DNA from: Alcaligenaceae bacterium SAGV5 | Lineage (GTDB): Bacteria; Pseudomonadota; Gammaproteobacteria; Burkholderiales; Burkholderiaceae_B | Direction: 5' to 3' | Assembly: GCA_009360345.1 (NCBI GenBank) | Contig: SPDP01000001.1 | Location: forward strand, 558,001-622,000 | Length of the DNA stretch: 64,000 nucleotides | In this document: piece after piece, positions 34,765 through 42,439 of the stretch | How the letters are laid out: every line of letters begins with the position of its first letter | Numbering within the stretch: the stretch's first letter is position 1 | Translations under genes and position numbers: made by a program | The notes under the pieces: generated by a model | Told to the model about the DNA's origin: nothing | Databases searched by the model: none | The model's input: the letters and a program-made list of their open reading frames with translations, nothing else

Positions 34765-36126
34765 CTAGTCCTCCTGGATAAGGTTTTTCTGTTCCTGCCA
34801 TTGGTACAGCACGGCGCTGCACATGGGCTGGCAGGCGGCTATCTGCGGCTGAGGGCCGGCCAGGGTGTCGATGTCCGCCGCGCCGAGCACGGCGGTGACT
34901 TCGGGAATCTGCTTGAGCAGTTCGGCCACGGGCGTGCGCCGGGAAATGGCCTGCTCGCACACCTGGCCGACGATGCGCTGCGCCCGGGCCGGTCCGAGCA
35001 GGGCCGACAGCCGCAGCGAGATGCCTTCCGAATAGACGACCCCGTACAGGCGGTCGATGTTCGCCTGCATGGCCTGCGCATCGACGCGCATGCCTTCGGC
35101 GATGTCGACCGCGGCGGCGATGCCGCTGGCCGCGAGGCTGAACAGGTCGGCCAGCACCGGCAGCGAGTTGGGCCAGGTGCCCAGGCCGCGTTCATGTTCG
35201 GAGGCAAGCTCGCCGGCCAGGATGGAGGCGAGCGCGGGGGCGCGATACGCGGCATCCATCAGGTACATGCTGGAAACGGGATTGCGCTTGTGCGGCATGG
35301 CCGACGATCCGCCTCGGCCTTCGCCGGCGGGTTCGAAAGCCTCGGCCACCTCGGCCTGCATGAGCAGGGAAATGTCGCGGCCGATCTTGCCCAGCGCGCC
35401 GCACAGGATGGCCAGTTCGCTGCCCAGCCGCGCCAGGCGGTCGCGTCCGCCCTGCCACGAGATCGCGGGCACGCGCAGGCCCAGCCTGTCGGCCAGCACC
35501 CGCGCGACGCGCTGGCCTTCGCCGTAGTGGGTGGCCAGCGTGCCGTTGGCGCCTCCGAATTGCAGCGTGCAGGCTTCGCCGCCCGCGCGCGCGAGCGCCA
35601 CGCTGCTGCGGCCCGCGGCGTCGAGCCAGCCGGCGACCTTCCAGCCGAAGGTGACCGGGGCGGCGGGCTGGATCAGCGTGCGGCCGAGCAGCGGCGTGCG
35701 CCGATGCGCTTCGACCTGCGTGGCCAGCGCATCGCCCAGCCGGACCAGCTCGGCCCGCAGCAGGTCCAGCGACTGCCGCGCCAGCGTGACCATCGCGGTA
35801 TCGGCGAGGTCCTGGCTGGTCGAGCCGTAGTGCACGTAGGTGGCGGCGCCTTCGTCGCGCCTGGCCACCGCGGCCTTGAGCATCTTGACCAGTGGAATGG
35901 CCATGGTGCCGGCCACGCGGGCATCGGCCGCCAGCTTGTCGGCGTCGAGCGAGAAAGACGAGCAGGTATCGATGATGGCCGCGGCCGCCTCGGCCGGGAT
36001 GACGCCGCAATCGCGCTGCGCGGCGGCCAGTTCGGCCTCGAAGCGGACCATGGCGGCGATCACCGCCTGGTCGGTCCAGATGGCCCGGATGGCGGGCGTC
36101 GAGAAGAAGGCGTTCAGAGCGTCCAT
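34765..36126 (-). CDS. pcaB: 3-carboxy-cis,cis-muconate cycloisomerase
   Basis: A 453-residue fumarase/aspartase-superfamily enzyme lactonising 3-carboxy-cis,cis-muconate. The superfamily signature GSSAMPHKRNP is present, as are VHYGSTSQDLADT near residue 100 and GRTLIQPA near 150. The start used is the ATG giving MDALNAFFST. Together with the downstream pcaDC fusion it carries three consecutive steps of protocatechuate ortho-cleavage. A CysB-like LysR gene is divergent across a 172-base spacer. Confidence 0.95.
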   Translation of the reverse strand: MDALNAFFSTPAIRAIWTDQAVIAAMVRFEAELAAAQRDCGVIPAEAAAAIIDTCSSFSLDADKLAADARVAGTMAIPLVKMLKAAVARRDEGAATYVHYGSTSQDLADTAMVTLARQSLDLLRAELVRLGDALATQVEAHRRTPLLGRTLIQPAAPVTFGWKVAGWLDAAGRSSVALARAGGEACTLQFGGANGTLATHYGEGQRVARVLADRLGLRVPAISWQGGRDRLARLGSELAILCGALGKIGRDISLLMQAEVAEAFEPAGEGRGGSSAMPHKRNPVSSMYLMDAAYRAPALASILAGELASEHERGLGTWPNSLPVLADLFSLAASGIAAAVDIAEGMRVDAQAMQANIDRLYGVVYSEGISLRLSALLGPARAQRIVGQVCEQAISRRTPVAELLKQIPEVTAVLGAADIDTLAGPQPQIAACQPMCSAVLYQWQEQKNLIQED

Positions 36127-36204
36127 GGGAGTGCCGTGGCGGATGAGTCGAGCAGAAGAGGACGGGCATGACGATAGCACGACAGCCATATCGGGTTCCG
36201 GGGA

Positions 36205-36218
36205 TTTCCGTAGGGAAA
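36205..36218. promoter_or_regulatory. Small inverted repeat in pcaB/LysR divergent spacer
   Basis: TTTCC-GTAG-GGAAA lies in the middle of the 172-base spacer, flanked by two CCATAT tracts (about 36187 and 36223). It could be a regulator site for pcaB or for the CysB-like gene, but the arms are short and occurrence by chance is possible. Confidence 0.25.
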
Positions 36219-36298
36219 CGGGCCATATGTCCGGGCGGAAATCGCGTCCGCCGATATCAGCCATACTTGTCCGGCCGTCATGCCGGATGAGGTCGTCC

Positions 36299-37255
36299 AT
36301 GAACCTGCTTCATTTGAAAGCGTTGTGCGAAATCGTCGAAAAAGGCTTGCACCTGTCGCAAGCTGCCGAAGCCCTCCACCGTTCACAGCCCGCCCTGAGT
36401 CGGCAGATTCAACAACTGGAAGCGGAGCTGGGGGTCGTCCTGTTCGAGCGCAATCGCAGCCGGTTGATCCGGTTGACGGATCAAGGCCGCGAGATCGTGG
36501 AGATCGCTCGCCGCATCATGAACGACGCACGGGATATCACCCGCGTGGCCCAGGAGCGGACCGATCCCGGTCGAGGCAGCCTGACCGTGGCGACGACCCA
36601 TACGCAGGCCCGGTACACGCTGCCGGCCATCATTCAGAAGTTCAAGCAGAAATACCGCGGAGTCACGCTTGGCCTGATGCAAGCCACGCCGGTCCAGTGT
36701 TGCGACCTGGTGGCCAGAGGCCAGGCCGACATCGCGATCTGCACGGAAACCGGTCCCCGCGCGGATGTCGTCCAGATTCCCTGTTATCTCCTGCCCCGGA
36801 TTGTCGTCACCCCGCCCCGGCATCCCTTGCTGCGGCTTCGTCCTCCGACGCTGGAAGCGATCGCCCGTTATCCCATCATTACCTATGCCGAAGGGTTCAG
36901 TGGCAGGTCCATCGTCGATCGGGCCTTTCATGACGCGCAACTGACGCCTACGGTGATGCTGAGTGCGATTGATGCCGACGTCAGCAAGGCCTATGTCGAG
37001 ATGGGATTGGGTATCGCGATACTCGCCGACGTTGCTTTTGATCCCAAACGCGACAAGCAATTGCGCCGCATTCCTGCAAACATGTTGTTCGAACCCAGCC
37101 GGCTCAACGTGGTCATTCGGCCCAAGACCTATCTCCGGGGCTATTCCCTGGATTTCATACAGATGTTCGCGCCCACGTTGACGGTCGCCCAAATTCATCA
37201 AGCGGCTTCCGCACGGGGGCTGCGGGCAGTCAGGCGGGAGCTGCCGTCGCTCTGA
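36299..37255 (+). CDS. LysR-family regulator, CysB-like
   Basis: A 318-residue LysR regulator of the CysB/Cbl branch: HTH in residues 1-60 (LHLSQAAEALHRSQPALSRQIQQLE) and the diagnostic T-T-H-T-Q-A-R-Y-T-L-P at the start of the effector domain (about 98-108). It is divergent from pcaB and runs in the same direction as the large aldolase/SDH-like operon, whose first gene begins 82 bases after its stop; a LysR-type palindrome lies in that gap. The latter operon is therefore a likely target. CysB-like members outside sulfur metabolism are known; the effector here is unknown. Confidence 0.9.
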   Translation: MNLLHLKALCEIVEKGLHLSQAAEALHRSQPALSRQIQQLEAELGVVLFERNRSRLIRLTDQGREIVEIARRIMNDARDITRVAQERTDPGRGSLTVATTHTQARYTLPAIIQKFKQKYRGVTLGLMQATPVQCCDLVARGQADIAICTETGPRADVVQIPCYLLPRIVVTPPRHPLLRLRPPTLEAIARYPIITYAEGFSGRSIVDRAFHDAQLTPTVMLSAIDADVSKAYVEMGLGIAILADVAFDPKRDKQLRRIPANMLFEPSRLNVVIRPKTYLRGYSLDFIQMFAPTLTVAQIHQAASARGLRAVRRELPSL

Positions 37256-37279
37256 CACGGCAGTCCGGCGACAGGCAAG

Positions 37280-37298
37280 GTATGCAGTAGTTGCATAC
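37280..37298. promoter_or_regulatory. LysR-type palindrome upstream of the aldolase/SDH-like operon
   Basis: GTATGCA-GTAGT-TGCATAC is a perfect 7-5-7 inverted repeat containing a T-N11-A box, 40 bases upstream of the aldolase start codon. A further TTTGCATTGG half-site follows at 37310. It shares the core ATGCA-N5-TGCAT with the site at 59690. Likely bound by the CysB-like regulator encoded immediately upstream. Confidence 0.6.
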
Positions 37299-37337
37299 TC
37301 CGCGGAAAGTTTGCATTGGCAAGAATATCCCTCGTCC

Positions 37338-38096
37338 ATGACCATGCCCCTGAGCCACCCCGACTCTCTGCGGATGGCACAGGATGGATGGGCCATGTAC
37401 AAGAAGATCATCGAACGTCGTGATCGGCGTCACCTCTCGCTGCTACCCGGGTTCAACGGCATATGGACATCCACATTGGCCGACACCATGGGACGTCATG
37501 GCGTCATGGCGGGGGACATCCGCCCCCTTGTGGCCGATGTTCCGCTGGTTGGCATCGCGCTCACCGTCCTGAATTACCCGGACGACAACATCACCACCCA
37601 TCGGGCGCTGCAACTGGTACAGCCGGGTGATGTCCTGGTGATCGACGCCGGACCCGGAAGCATGACCGGGTCGTTCGGCCACAACATGTCGCTGGAGGCC
37701 CGCAAGCGAGGGGCGGTGGGCGTGGTGTCCAGCGGCTTCGTTCGAGACTTGCGCTTGCTGCGCGCGGACGGGTTTCCGGTATTCGCGCGGGGCGGCTGCC
37801 CGAGATCGGCCCAGAAGAACACGCCGGGATCGATCAACGTTCCGATTTCCGTTGGAGGCGTGGTCGTGCAGCCTGGCGATGTCATCGTCGGAGACGACGA
37901 CGGCATTGCGGTAGTTCCCTTCGGCGACGCCGCGGAGATCCTTGCGCAGGCCAAGCAACGCATGCAGATGGAGCACCAGCAAGCCCTCGATATTCGTGCC
38001 GGCAAGCGCCCGCTGGAGATCGTGCACGGCGAGGACTGGCTGGCCGAGTCGTTGCGCGGAAAGATAGAGGTGGTCGGGCGTGGGGACGGGCAATGA
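37338..38096 (+). CDS. RraA-like (HMG/CHA) aldolase-family protein
   Basis: A 252-residue protein of the RraA/4-hydroxy-4-methyl-2-oxoglutarate aldolase fold. The metal and pyruvate-binding signature appears as VGVVSSGFVRDLRLL (G-x-x-R-D), with VIDAGPGSM and VGDDDGIAVVP as other conserved loops. Class II members cleave gamma-carboxy-gamma-hydroxy-2-oxo acids to pyruvate plus a keto acid. Its stop overlaps the start of the flavoprotein gene (ATGA). As first gene of the operon it may perform the final retro-aldol cleavage of the pathway. A nearby ATG two codons on is also possible. Confidence 0.85.
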   Translation: MTMPLSHPDSLRMAQDGWAMYKKIIERRDRRHLSLLPGFNGIWTSTLADTMGRHGVMAGDIRPLVADVPLVGIALTVLNYPDDNITTHRALQLVQPGDVLVIDAGPGSMTGSFGHNMSLEARKRGAVGVVSSGFVRDLRLLRADGFPVFARGGCPRSAQKNTPGSINVPISVGGVVVQPGDVIVGDDDGIAVVPFGDAAEILAQAKQRMQMEHQQALDIRAGKRPLEIVHGEDWLAESLRGKIEVVGRGDGQ

Positions 38097-39853
38097 GCGC
38101 GGAACAAGCCTTCAAGGTAGAGGCCGCCTATGACATCATCATCGCGGGCAGCGGCGCCGCCGGGATGCGAGCCGCCATCGAGGCGCATGATCGCGGCGCA
38201 CGTGTTGCCCTGTTGGCGAAGGGACCACCACGTGCCAATCACACCCGCATGTCGGGGGGGCGCTATAACGCGGTCTCCGGTCAGAATCCGGCCGACAGCA
38301 CGGGGGCGTTTCTTGGAGACACGCTCGATTCCGGCTGCCACATCAACAACCACCACATGGCGCGCGCGCTTGCCGAAGAGGCCATGGATCGCGCCTACGA
38401 TCTCGAGTCATACGGGCTGGCTTGGGATCGCAAGGAGGATCGCCGCTATGTGCTGACCATGACGGGGGGCGGCAGTTTTGTCCGTACCATCGGGTCGGTC
38501 GACGAGGGCATCGGCATTACCGAGGTCATGCTGCATCAGTTGTACAAGCGCCGCATTCCCGTCCTGGGATTCCACATGCTGGTGGAGGTGGCACAGGCGG
38601 ACGACGGTCATGCATGCGGTGCGCTGGCGCTCGACATGGCCGCCGGCATGTGGCGCTATTTTCCCTGCAAGGCCGTCATCATCGCGACGGGCGGGACGTC
38701 GCAACTCTACGAAACCAGCTCGGGGCCGGTCATCAATACCGGCGATGGCATCGCCATTGCATTGCGGGCGGGGGCAAGACTGGTGGACATCGAGTTCATG
38801 CAGTTCATTCCCATCTCGTTCGTCTATCCGCCAAGTGCGCGCGGCTACACCTTGACCGAGCCCGCCCATTATGGGATGCGGCACTACGACCCCAATGCCG
38901 ATGCGGCCCACCTCCTCAACAATCAAGGAGAACGCTTTGTCCTGAAGCATGATCCGGTCCGCCGCGAGGGTAGTACGCGGGACGTACTCGCTCGCGCCAT
39001 CATGCTGGAAATCCTCGAGGGCCGGGGAACCCCGGAAGGAGGGGTACTCATGGTGCCGGACCCCAGGGTCTTCGAATCGTTCTTGAAAGAGCGGCCCATA
39101 TACGTCAAGAGGCTGCTGGAGAACTACGGAGAAGACCAGGCACGGTTCCAGAAGCCGATCCAGGTCATGCCCAGCGCGCTTTACACGCTTGGCGGCGTTC
39201 AGGTCGATGCCTGGTGCCGTTCGTCCGTTCCCGGGTTGTTCGTGAGCGGGGAAGCGGCCGGCGGCGTGCATGGCGCCAATCGCCTGGGTGGAAGCTCCAT
39301 GCCGGACATACAGGTTTTCGGACGGCGTGCCGGCATGGCGGCGGCCGAGCATGCCGCGCAGCGGAGCGAGCCGGATGCCTCCGGCGTCAAGCATGCCTTG
39401 GCGCGGGTGCAGGCGCTCGAGGCGCCGTTGAGAAGAGACGGCGGGCTACGCCCCTGCGAGCTCAAGCAACGCATCCAGAAATTGATGTGGGACAACGTCG
39501 GTCTGGTCCGTAGCGAAAAATCGCTGACATCCACCTTGACCGCGTTCTCCGCGCTGCGCGAACAGTCGCTTGCGCAGTTGTTCGTGACAGGCAAGACCCG
39601 CATTCTCAACCGGGAATGGATGGAGGTCATGGAGCTCGAGAACATGCTGGACATCGGCGAGGCGATGGCGACGGCGTCGCTGCTGCGCACGGAGACGCGC
39701 GGAGCGCACTATCGCACCGACTATCCGGAGTCGGATCCGCACTGGCGCGCCAATATCTGCGTGGACAAGGTTCGTGGCCGGATGCTCGCGGCCCGCCAGG
39801 AGGTCGTCGGTATCGAGGCGGCGAGAGAGCCGGCCGTAGCCGTCGGCAGGTAG
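38093..39853 (+). CDS. Succinate-dehydrogenase/fumarate-reductase-like flavoprotein with altered active site
   Basis: A 586-residue FAD subunit. The nucleotide motif GSGAAGMRAA (19-28) and the covalent-FAD-type histidine in ANHTRMSGG (H50) are present. Catalytic arginines are kept: R296 in STRDVLARA and R397 in GANRLGG. However the two substrate-binding histidines of SdhA/FrdA (H242 and H354 in E. coli SdhA) correspond to I239 in QFIP and L363 in ALYTLGG, and TEGxRG is replaced by TEPAHYG. The substrate is therefore probably not succinate or fumarate. It is the first of four overlapping or adjacent genes for a membrane-bound complex. Confidence 0.85.
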   Translation: MSAEQAFKVEAAYDIIIAGSGAAGMRAAIEAHDRGARVALLAKGPPRANHTRMSGGRYNAVSGQNPADSTGAFLGDTLDSGCHINNHHMARALAEEAMDRAYDLESYGLAWDRKEDRRYVLTMTGGGSFVRTIGSVDEGIGITEVMLHQLYKRRIPVLGFHMLVEVAQADDGHACGALALDMAAGMWRYFPCKAVIIATGGTSQLYETSSGPVINTGDGIAIALRAGARLVDIEFMQFIPISFVYPPSARGYTLTEPAHYGMRHYDPNADAAHLLNNQGERFVLKHDPVRREGSTRDVLARAIMLEILEGRGTPEGGVLMVPDPRVFESFLKERPIYVKRLLENYGEDQARFQKPIQVMPSALYTLGGVQVDAWCRSSVPGLFVSGEAAGGVHGANRLGGSSMPDIQVFGRRAGMAAAEHAAQRSEPDASGVKHALARVQALEAPLRRDGGLRPCELKQRIQKLMWDNVGLVRSEKSLTSTLTAFSALREQSLAQLFVTGKTRILNREWMEVMELENMLDIGEAMATASLLRTETRGAHYRTDYPESDPHWRANICVDKVRGRMLAARQEVVGIEAAREPAVAVGR

Positions 39854-39882
39854 AACCGCATTTCCTTATCCAGAGGTAACGC

Positions 39883-40581
39883 ATGAACGATGAGATGACC
39901 GTCGAAGCCGAGATAAGGCGCTATTCGCCGGGAGAGGACGCGGGGCCTCGATACGAGCGGTATGTCGTGACGGGGGCAGGCAATATGCGTGTGCTCGATG
40001 TGATTCGCCGCATCTATGCGACCAGCGCGGGCGATCTGGCCTTCCAGTTCGCGTGTCGTATCGGGCGCTGCGGTACGTGCGCGGTCAAGGTGAACGGCGT
40101 TCCGGTCCTGGCTTGCCAGGAACGTTGTGTTCCGCGGATGCGGATTGAACCGTTGACGCCCTTCCCCGTCATCCGGGATCTCGTGATCGATCGCACCGAG
40201 ATCGAAGAGCGATATGCCAGGTTGGCGCTGACGCCGGCGCCTCCCGCGGCCGGCGCCGCGCAACCGCTGCCGATGGATCCCGGGCTTGCGGAGAGGATCG
40301 GGCATCTTGATTCCTGCCTCGCCTGCATGATTTGCGTGTCCGCCTGCCCAGCCGTGGCGGAGCGTCCATTCGACGGACCCGCGTTCATGCTCAAACTGGG
40401 CTACATGCACAAGCATCCGGCCAACGATCAGGACCGGGTCGACAGCGCGATGGAAAGCGGGCTGCTGGAGTGTTTTGGATGCGATGTGTGCACCCAGCTT
40501 TGCCCGGCGGATCTGAGCCCCGCCCAGGAAATACGGGAATTGCGGCGGGATGCTGTGCTGGGCGCGAGGAGCAGGTCATGA
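39883..40581 (+). CDS. SdhB/FrdB-like iron-sulfur subunit with an extra cluster cysteine
   Basis: A 232-residue electron-transfer subunit. The plant-type [2Fe-2S] ligands are C58, C63, C66 and C78. The bacterial-ferredoxin part has C145-x2-C148-x2-C151-x3-C155-P and C197-x2-C200-x2-C203-x3-C207-P. In ordinary SdhB/FrdB the position of C200 is a non-ligand (Val207 in E. coli FrdB) and the third centre is [3Fe-4S]; here a fourth Cys is available, so a second [4Fe-4S] is predicted. It relays electrons from the flavoprotein to the membrane anchors encoded next, whose first start overlaps its stop. Confidence 0.88.
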   Translation: MNDEMTVEAEIRRYSPGEDAGPRYERYVVTGAGNMRVLDVIRRIYATSAGDLAFQFACRIGRCGTCAVKVNGVPVLACQERCVPRMRIEPLTPFPVIRDLVIDRTEIEERYARLALTPAPPAAGAAQPLPMDPGLAERIGHLDSCLACMICVSACPAVAERPFDGPAFMLKLGYMHKHPANDQDRVDSAMESGLLECFGCDVCTQLCPADLSPAQEIRELRRDAVLGARSRS

Positions 40582-40958
40582 GGACGCATGCCATCGCCCT
40601 GCCCCGGGACACGACGCGGCAGTCGCGGGGATTGCTCATTGGCAACGTCTCGCGCCTGCTGCACCGGGTGAGCGGTGTCGTGATCATCCTATTCGTGCTG
40701 GCTCACACCTTGGTGCAGGCCGTTCGCCATTTTCCGCCTCTCATGTTCTTGAACGCCGCATGGCTGGGGCCGCTGCAGCAGCAGCCCTGGTTGCATGGCG
40801 TGCTTTATTTCAGCCTGGTCTTCCACACCCTCTATGGGTTGAGGCTGCTGGTCGGCGATCTCGGTGTGCGCATCGACTATCGCCTGTCGCTATGGGGCAT
40901 CGTGGGGTTGAGTCTGCTTCCGCTATTGCGGGAATGGGGGCGCTATGCCGGCTTCTAG
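40578..40958 (+). CDS. SdhC-like cytochrome b anchor subunit
   Basis: A 126-residue membrane protein with three hydrophobic helices. Residues 24-33 read VSRLLHRVSG, the quinone-site H-R-x-S-G pattern of SdhC, and H83 in VFHTLYGLRLLVGD is the usual heme-ligand motif (H-x3-GLR). It overlaps the iron-sulfur gene by ATGA and the next anchor by 14 bases. With the second anchor it would pass electrons to the quinone pool. The family is divergent, so identification relies on motif and context. Confidence 0.82.
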   Translation: MRTHAIALPRDTTRQSRGLLIGNVSRLLHRVSGVVIILFVLAHTLVQAVRHFPPLMFLNAAWLGPLQQQPWLHGVLYFSLVFHTLYGLRLLVGDLGVRIDYRLSLWGIVGLSLLPLLREWGRYAGF

Positions 40959-41253
40959 TCGGGAGGTATTCGGCAGGGAGTTCCGCCGCACGCCGGTATG
41001 GGTCTGGTGGGTGCAGCGTTTGTCGGGCCTTGCCTTGGGGCCGCTGGTGGCGATTCACGCCCTGGCTCCGGAAATGGGGCGCCAGAGCTGGGTGCTGGCG
41101 CTGTTGCTGGTGTCTATCGTGGTGCACGGCTACTCGGGGCTGCGACGTATCGCACCCGCGGCGAACCATGCTTCAAAGGCGACCTTCCTTGCCTGGAGCT
41201 GGAGCGCGGTGGTGGTGGTCGCGGGCATCCTGGTCATGGCAGGCCTGTCATGA
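40945..41253 (+). CDS. SdhD-like second membrane anchor
   Basis: A 102-residue membrane protein with three predicted helices. It has a QRLSGLALGPLVAIHAL first helix and HGYSGLRRI, which repeats the H-x3-GLR heme motif of the first anchor. Its start lies inside the end of the preceding gene, and its stop overlaps the start of the enolase-superfamily gene (ATGA). Size and position identify it as the second anchor of the SDH-like complex. Confidence 0.78.
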   Translation: MPASSREVFGREFRRTPVWVWWVQRLSGLALGPLVAIHALAPEMGRQSWVLALLLVSIVVHGYSGLRRIAPAANHASKATFLAWSWSAVVVVAGILVMAGLS

Positions 41254-42434
41254 TCGACGCGATCGACGTTCACGTCACGGATCTGCCCGTTCGACTGCAG
41301 CGGACGTTCTCAAGCGGCAGCTATGACACGGGTCCGTCCGGACAGGAACTGGGCAAACCCGTGCTCGTGAAGATCCATGCCGACGGAGTGACGGGATACG
41401 GCCAGGTGCGGCCGATCGCTCCGGGACATTTCGTGGCGGACACGACGCACAGTGTCGTGGCGGCGATCCGCGATATCTACGGCCCGGCTCTGATAGGACA
41501 GCAGTTGTGCGGCCTGGAAAGCATGAATGCGATGTTCGATCGACGCCTGGCCGGCAATCCGGCCGCGCGCGCGGTGCTGGAGATGGCGGTCATCGATGCG
41601 ATGGGGAAGGCCTGCGGCGTCCCGGCGCATACCTTCCTGGGCGGACCGTGTCGAACCCGTATTCCCCTGGAATGGTCGGTCAGCCTGGCCGGGGATGTGG
41701 GTGCCATTGTCGCGGAGGCGACGATGGCCGCCGAGCAGTATGGCATTGGAATCCTGTGCATCAAGGGCGGGGACCACCGAGGCTGGCGGCAGGACGTACG
41801 CCATATCGAAGCCGTGCGTCGGGCGTTGGGCGATTCGATTGTGGTGGGAATCGACCCCAATACCGGTTGGACGGTCCCCGATGCGTTGCAGGCCGTCGAT
41901 GCCTTGAGGACGATCGGCATCGCCTATATCGAGCAGCCGGTCGACCGGCGCGACCTGGCCGGCCTGGCCGAGATCAGGCAGGTGGCGCGTGGAATCCCCG
42001 TCATGGCCGATGAAAGTCTGTTCACGCTCCAGGATGCGCTGGCGCTGGCGAGCGCGCGCGCCGTGGATGCCTATTGCATCAAGCTTTACAAGGTGGGCGG
42101 ATTCACCACCGCGAGGAAGATGGCCGCGATTGCCGAGGCTGCGAATCTTCTCGTCAATTGTGGCGGCCTCGCGGTTCAGTCGCAACTGGAAGCCGCGGCC
42201 GCGGCGCACTTTTGCGCGGGAGTGCGTCCCGACCGGTTCTTTGGCGGCGCCGAGTTCACCTTCGGCTTGAACACGGTGGCGCCCGACCCGCTTGTTGTGG
42301 AAACCGATTTCGTCATTCGTGACGGCAATGTGGAAGTTCCGACCTCTGCCGGGCTCGGGGTGACCATCGATGAGGCGGCACTGCGTCGCTACACGCTACG
42401 CCTCGAACATATCGGCAGAGAGACACGGAGATAA
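41250..42434 (+). CDS. Enolase-superfamily enzyme (muconate lactonizing/mandelate racemase group)
   Basis: A 394-residue enolase-superfamily protein with an N-terminal capping domain and C-terminal barrel. Metal ligands D202 (GIDPNTGW), E228 (YIEQPV) and D254/E255 (MADES) are present, with a C-terminal-side catalytic lysine K278 in YCIKLYKVGG. The K-x-K at the end of the second strand reads C170-I-K172, so only the inner lysine is retained, as in muconate-lactonizing-type members with a changed first position. Possible activities are syn-elimination, cycloisomerisation or epimerisation. It is translationally coupled to the SDH-like anchors. Confidence 0.85.
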   Translation: MIDAIDVHVTDLPVRLQRTFSSGSYDTGPSGQELGKPVLVKIHADGVTGYGQVRPIAPGHFVADTTHSVVAAIRDIYGPALIGQQLCGLESMNAMFDRRLAGNPAARAVLEMAVIDAMGKACGVPAHTFLGGPCRTRIPLEWSVSLAGDVGAIVAEATMAAEQYGIGILCIKGGDHRGWRQDVRHIEAVRRALGDSIVVGIDPNTGWTVPDALQAVDALRTIGIAYIEQPVDRRDLAGLAEIRQVARGIPVMADESLFTLQDALALASARAVDAYCIKLYKVGGFTTARKMAAIAEAANLLVNCGGLAVQSQLEAAAAAHFCAGVRPDRFFGGAEFTFGLNTVAPDPLVVETDFVIRDGNVEVPTSAGLGVTIDEAALRRYTLRLEHIGRETRR

Positions 42435-42439
42435 ATGCC

